13,080 nt of DNA, taken from positions 1 through 13,080 of the forward strand of contig CAJUMG010000022.1 in the NCBI GenBank assembly GCA_910587335.1. Reading direction: 5' to 3'. The position numbers and the translations under genes are program-made. Source of the DNA: an uncultured Oscillospiraceae bacterium (GTDB lineage Bacteria; Bacillota; Clostridia; Oscillospirales; Ruminococcaceae). The notes beneath the pieces were generated by a model. The model was not told the origin of the DNA. It did not search any database and worked only from the letters and a program-made list of their open reading frames with translations. Positions 12,673 through 13,080 of the stretch are shown here, one piece after another (position 1 is the stretch's first letter; each line of letters starts with the position of its first letter).

Positions 12673-13080
12673 TTATTTAAACAATCCGTCTACAACACCA
12701 CCAAAGCCCATAAACGCAACCGACACAATCGCCGCAGCGATCAAAGTGATCGGCATGCCCTGAAAGCATTTGGGTGTTTTTTCCGAATCCAGTCTGCTTC
12801 TGACACCGGCAAACAGAACCATCGCCAGCATAAAGCCCAAGCCTGCGCCAACCGAGTACAGCAGAGCATTTCCAAACGAAACACCAAAGCTGACAGAAGG
12901 ATCCCAATTATCAATGTCCAGCATGGTAACGCCAAGCACCGCGCAGTTTGTCGTAATCAGGGGCAGATAGACACCCAAAGCCCGATGTAGCGCAGGCATA
13001 AATTTTTTGAGCACCATCTCCACAAGCTGAACCAGAGCCGCAATGACCAGAATAAACACCAGTGTCTCCAGGTATGCCAA
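12673..13080 (-). CDS. rnfA: Rnf complex subunit A, 3' part only
   Basis: The last 135 or so residues of RnfA; the gene runs off the right edge, so its start and first third (full length is about 190 residues) are outside the window. RnfA is an integral membrane subunit related to NqrE that helps carry electrons and ions across the membrane. Visible membrane segments include LETLVFILVIAALVQLVEMV, the family motif LPLITTNCAVLGVTM (with its conserved Cys), LLYSVGAGLGFMLAMVLFAG and the C-terminal ITLIAAAIVSVAFMGFGG. It is co-oriented with rnfB and surely co-transcribed. Confidence 0.95.
   Translation of the reverse strand: MAYLETLVFILVIAALVQLVEMVLKKFMPALHRALGVYLPLITTNCAVLGVTMLDIDNWDPSVSFGVSFGNALLYSVGAGLGFMLAMVLFAGVRSRLDSEKTPKCFQGMPITLIAAAIVSVAFMGFGGVVDGLFK

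Noticed and set aside
11923..12990. Open frame of 355 codons on the plus strand opposite rnfB and rnfA
   Set aside because: It is antisense to two unmistakable Rnf genes, spans both of them and the gap between, and its translation is low-complexity Asn/Arg/His-rich with no recognisable domain.

Overview
The window looks like chromosomal DNA of a strictly anaerobic, low-to-moderate GC member of the Clostridia, possibly a gut Oscillospiraceae-type genome. Supporting evidence is the end of an Rnf complex operon (rnfA, rnfB), a rubredoxin-first (reverse) rubrerythrin, a T-box riboswitch, Firmicutes-type promoters and Shine-Dalgarno sites, and relics of Clostridia-type integrative elements. The taxonomic call is inference from gene content; no rRNA or phylogenetic marker is present.

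Layout, left to right. (1) 1-1380 is a scar of an integrative element: an XRE-type regulator whose last part is frameshifted, preceded by two strong dyads, facing a small DUF6061-like gene across a hairpin. (2) 1441-6014 is one minus-strand transcription unit: a sigma-70 promoter, a T-box leader with an apparent leucine (CUC) specifier and its terminator, then an acyl-CoA synthetase, a zinc-ribbon/PASTA pseudokinase and a sugar-phosphate-isomerase-like TIM-barrel protein. (3) 6108-6480 is a 92-residue membrane protein whose promoter is surrounded by three imperfect LexA-like boxes. (4) 6543-7388 is yebC with its own promoter and terminator. (5) About 7390-10890 is an accessory island: a WYL-domain regulator broken at three places, an XRE regulator, a lipoprotein with a consensus promoter, a tyrosine recombinase catalytic domain that has lost its N-terminal side, and about 500 bp of decayed sequence. 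(6) 10891-11778 is a reverse rubrerythrin plus a tightly coupled 67-residue small protein, with a large palindrome on the promoter. (7) 11842-13080 is rnfB and the 3' part of rnfA.

How the parts may work together. rnfA/rnfB belong to a ferredoxin:NAD+ oxidoreductase that builds an ion gradient, and the rubrerythrin detoxifies peroxide, so the right end serves anaerobic energy and redox physiology. The T-box operon is the most interesting metabolic unit. If the specifier is CUC, leucine shortage would switch on an acyl-CoA ligase, which fits activation of isovalerate for leucine synthesis by reductive carboxylation. Its second gene is a kinase fold that has lost its catalytic residues. The small membrane gene with LexA-like boxes is a candidate DNA-damage-induced protein, possibly a division inhibitor. 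No CRISPR array, rRNA, tRNA or complete insertion sequence was seen.
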